A stretch of DNA of 7,299 nucleotides from an uncultured Gammaproteobacteria bacterium (GTDB lineage: Bacteria; Pseudomonadota; Gammaproteobacteria; CAJQNE01), in contig CAJQNE010000517.1 in the NCBI GenBank assembly GCA_905479545.1, positions 1-7,299 of the forward strand. The letters run 5' to 3'. This document shows, in pieces, positions 5,162 through 7,299 of the stretch; positions within the stretch are counted from its first letter, which is position 1, and each line of letters starts with the position of its first letter. A program made the position numbers and the translations under genes. A model generated the notes under the pieces. That model was not told the DNA's origin and did not search any database. It was given only the letters and a program-made list of their open reading frames with translations.

Positions 5162-7048
5162 ATGAAAGCTACACACAATGTTGAAGCAAGCAGTGAGCGT
5201 AGGCGGCTGCTTAAATTGCTCGGCAGCGCCAGCACCTTGGCCGCGCTGGGAGCCTTTGCGCCAGCCTGGTCGCGGCCAATGGCTGTTCAGGGTAGAAAAA
5301 CCGGTAGCGGCCCGCTTATTTATAACCTAAGCGCAGGAAAGCAGCGCCAAGCTATCGCTGGCGGAACGGGTACGGTGGTATCAGTTGACAATCAGGTTCC
5401 CGGCCCGCTCATTGAGTTGCAGGAGGGGAGAGATGTCATTCTCAATGTAACGAATACCATGAAAGAGACAACCTCGATTCATTGGCATGGCATCTTATTG
5501 CCATTTGAGATGGATGGGGTACCCGGTGTTACTTTCCGGGGAATCGCTCCGGGTGAAACATTCCGCTATAAATTCCCTGTCGAGCAAAACGGCACTTACT
5601 GGTACCACAGTCATAGTGGTACTCAGGAACAGTCCGGAATGTTCGGCGCTCTGGTCGCCCATCCGGCGGAGCGAGACCCTGTTCAATACGACCGCGACTA
5701 CGTGGTGATGCTGTCAGACTGGACGTTCGAAAACCCCATGGAGGTACTGGCAAAGCTGAAAAAAATGCCGGACTACTACAATTTTCAGCAAGTCACGGTT
5801 GCCGAAATTCTTGAAGCTAACGACGGGATGAGTACTAACGAAGCACTGAGCAAGAAACTGGCATGGGATCGCATGCGAATGATGCCCAGCGATATTGCGG
5901 ATGTAACCGGCGCTACCTATACCTACCTGATGAATGGCTTGCATCCGGCGGGCAACTGGACTGGCCTATTTAACCCCGGCGAGCGAGTACGTTTGCGCTT
6001 TGTAAACGCGGCGGCCATGAGTTACTTCAACGTGCGCATACCCGGTTTGACCATGACCGTAGTAGCAGCGGATGGCCAGAACGTTAAGCCAGTGCCGGTT
6101 GAAGAATTTCAGATTGGCGTAGCCGAGACCTATGATGTGATCGTGACGCCACGGGATGATAAAGCGTTCACGATTATGGCTGAGTCTATGGATCGCAGCG
6201 GCTTTGCCGCAGGCACCTTGGCACCGCGCATGGGTATGTCAGCAGCCGTGCCGCCACTTCGAAAATCGCCGCGTTTAACTATGGTGGATATGGGCATGGA
6301 CATGTCGGCCATGGGCGGAATGCATGGTGGTATGAAAGGCGATAGGAAAGACACTATGGGCAGTGGTTCGATGGATCACAGTAAAATGGATCATTCCGCC
6401 ATGGGTACCGGAAGTATGGGCGGTTCGGGTATGCAGCACGACGGCATGATGAAGAATAAGCCTGGCGGTATGAATATGGGCAACATGGGTGACAGCATGG
6501 CTATGTCACCAGATACCGGCCCTATTGTCGCTCGTCATGGTGCAGATACGCATGGGCCAGGTAATACTGCTGTTGCCACGGTTGAGCGCGATAGGTTGGG
6601 CGAACGAGGCACGGGCCTCGAAGATGTTGACCATCGCGTGTTGGTATACAACGACTTACAACGGCTCGCGAATGACTTCGATCAGCGCCCACCGGTTAGG
6701 GATGTAGAGCTCCACCTTACCGGCAATATGGAACGCTATATGTGGTCATTCGATGGTGAGCAGTTCCACGAAGTGGATGGCCCGGTTGAGTTCAACTATG
6801 GCGAGCGCCTGCGACTGATACTTGTCAACGACACTATGATGAACCACCCCATTCACTTGCATGGCATGTGGATGGAGATAGAAAACGGCCACGGCGAACA
6901 TATTCCGCGTAAGCACACCATTAACGTTATGCCCGGAGGTCGCGTATCCGCGCTCATCAACGCCGATGCACCGGGACGTTGGGCATTTCACTGTCACCTT
7001 CTTTATCACATGGAAATGGGCATGTTTCGTGTGGTTCGGGTCAGCTAA
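5162..7048 (+). CDS. copA: CopA/PcoA-type periplasmic multicopper oxidase
   Basis: 628 residues, near the usual 600-610 for PcoA and CopA. A Tat signal (SERRRLLKLLG at 11-21, then an Ala-rich core) indicates export of the folded, copper-loaded enzyme. Three cupredoxin domains are implied by the four copper motifs: H107-W-H109-G, H149-S-H151, H562-PI-H565-L-H567-G and H610-C611-H612 with H616 and M621. These supply the type 2/type 3 trinuclear cluster and a type 1 site (H562, C611, H616, axial M621). Residues 374-448 are a Met-rich insert with 20 Met, including MDHSKMDHSAM, typical of this family and thought to bind copper. Role: oxidation of Cu(I) to the less toxic Cu(II) and periplasmic sequestration. 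All catalytic ligands are intact. It is followed 10 nt later by copB, so the two are almost certainly co-transcribed. Not the P-type ATPase also named CopA. Confidence 0.96.
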   Translation: MKATHNVEASSERRRLLKLLGSASTLAALGAFAPAWSRPMAVQGRKTGSGPLIYNLSAGKQRQAIAGGTGTVVSVDNQVPGPLIELQEGRDVILNVTNTMKETTSIHWHGILLPFEMDGVPGVTFRGIAPGETFRYKFPVEQNGTYWYHSHSGTQEQSGMFGALVAHPAERDPVQYDRDYVVMLSDWTFENPMEVLAKLKKMPDYYNFQQVTVAEILEANDGMSTNEALSKKLAWDRMRMMPSDIADVTGATYTYLMNGLHPAGNWTGLFNPGERVRLRFVNAAAMSYFNVRIPGLTMTVVAADGQNVKPVPVEEFQIGVAETYDVIVTPRDDKAFTIMAESMDRSGFAAGTLAPRMGMSAAVPPLRKSPRLTMVDMGMDMSAMGGMHGGMKGDRKDTMGSGSMDHSKMDHSAMGTGSMGGSGMQHDGMMKNKPGGMNMGNMGDSMAMSPDTGPIVARHGADTHGPGNTAVATVERDRLGERGTGLEDVDHRVLVYNDLQRLANDFDQRPPVRDVELHLTGNMERYMWSFDGEQFHEVDGPVEFNYGERLRLILVNDTMMNHPIHLHGMWMEIENGHGEHIPRKHTINVMPGGRVSALINADAPGRWAFHCHLLYHMEMGMFRVVRVS

Positions 7049-7058
7049 GGAGAAACTA

Positions 7059-7299
7059 ATGAAATTAATGACACAGAAATTAAAACTGGCTTCAATGATG
7101 GCCTTGGTAACTGCCTTAGGCTTTCCGATTGCTGCTAACGCTTACGAACCAGCAGGTACGCCAGATGATTGGCCTGCACCGATGGAGCGTCACTATTACG
7201 GCAATTTCCTCATCGACAGGTTCGAAGCCGCCTGGGGTGACAACGAAGACGGCTACGTATGGGACGCGACCGGTTGGTACGGCGGTGATGTTAATCGCC
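7059..7299 (+). CDS. copB: CopB/PcoB-type outer membrane copper resistance protein (3' end outside window)
   Basis: Only the first 80 codons are visible. Start ATG 7059 has a strong AAGGAG (7047-7052) overlapping the copA stop. A signal peptide covers about residues 1-28 (cut near ANA before YEP). The mature part shows PMERHYYGNFLIDRFEAAW and, further on, YVWDATGWYGGD. This is the start of the CopB (PcoB) beta-barrel family, where a first strand is followed by a WDAxxWxGGD motif. The family lies in the outer membrane and works with CopA; its exact activity is not settled. Unlike Pseudomonas CopB, there is no Met/His-rich stretch between the signal peptide and the barrel. The gene is cut by the window end, so its integrity cannot be judged. 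Confidence 0.9.
   Translation, partial: MKLMTQKLKLASMMALVTALGFPIAANAYEPAGTPDDWPAPMERHYYGNFLIDRFEAAWGDNEDGYVWDATGWYGGDVNR

Overview
The window is a copper (and probably silver) detoxification locus of a Gram-negative bacterium. Every gene is on the + strand. The proteins fit an envelope with inner membrane, periplasm and outer membrane: an RND efflux pump, a CusF-like periplasmic metallochaperone, a Tat-exported CopA/PcoA multicopper oxidase and a CopB-type outer membrane protein. Family choice and intermediate base composition suggest an environmental, perhaps marine, gammaproteobacterium. This is inference; no taxonomic marker is present.

Layout. 1-2292: C-terminal three quarters of a CusA-type Cu(I)/Ag(I) RND pump, whose 5' end lies outside the window. 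2293-2410: spacer with a possible terminator and a perfect palindrome covering the next ribosome binding site. 2411-2659: small exported Met-rich membrane protein with MMxxG repeats. 2660-2828: spacer with only a doubtful 12-codon ORF. 2829-3557: glutaredoxin fused to a MauE-like membrane domain. 3604-3720: orphaned 3' end of a second, diverged cusA-like gene. 3794-4231: CusF-like protein with a Met-rich N-terminal region. 4299-5105: membrane-anchored or secreted cytochrome c with a 93-residue His-rich tail. 5162-7048: CopA multicopper oxidase. 7059-7299: start of copB, cut by the window end.

Working model (inference from families): CusA expels periplasmic Cu(I)/Ag(I) across the envelope. The CusF-like protein and the Met-rich membrane peptide bind Cu(I) in or at the periplasm and may pass it to the pump or the oxidase. 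CopA oxidises and sequesters copper, and CopB acts with it at the outer membrane. The cytochrome c and the glutaredoxin-MauE protein add redox functions that classical cus or pco/cop operons lack: an electron carrier next to the oxidase, and a possible thiol-electron route across the inner membrane. No regulator gene (CusRS, CopRS, CueR) lies in the window.

The most unusual structural feature is the leftover CusA C-terminus between the glutaredoxin gene and the cusF-like gene. It suggests that the cluster was assembled by recombination or insertion between two cusA-containing copper loci.
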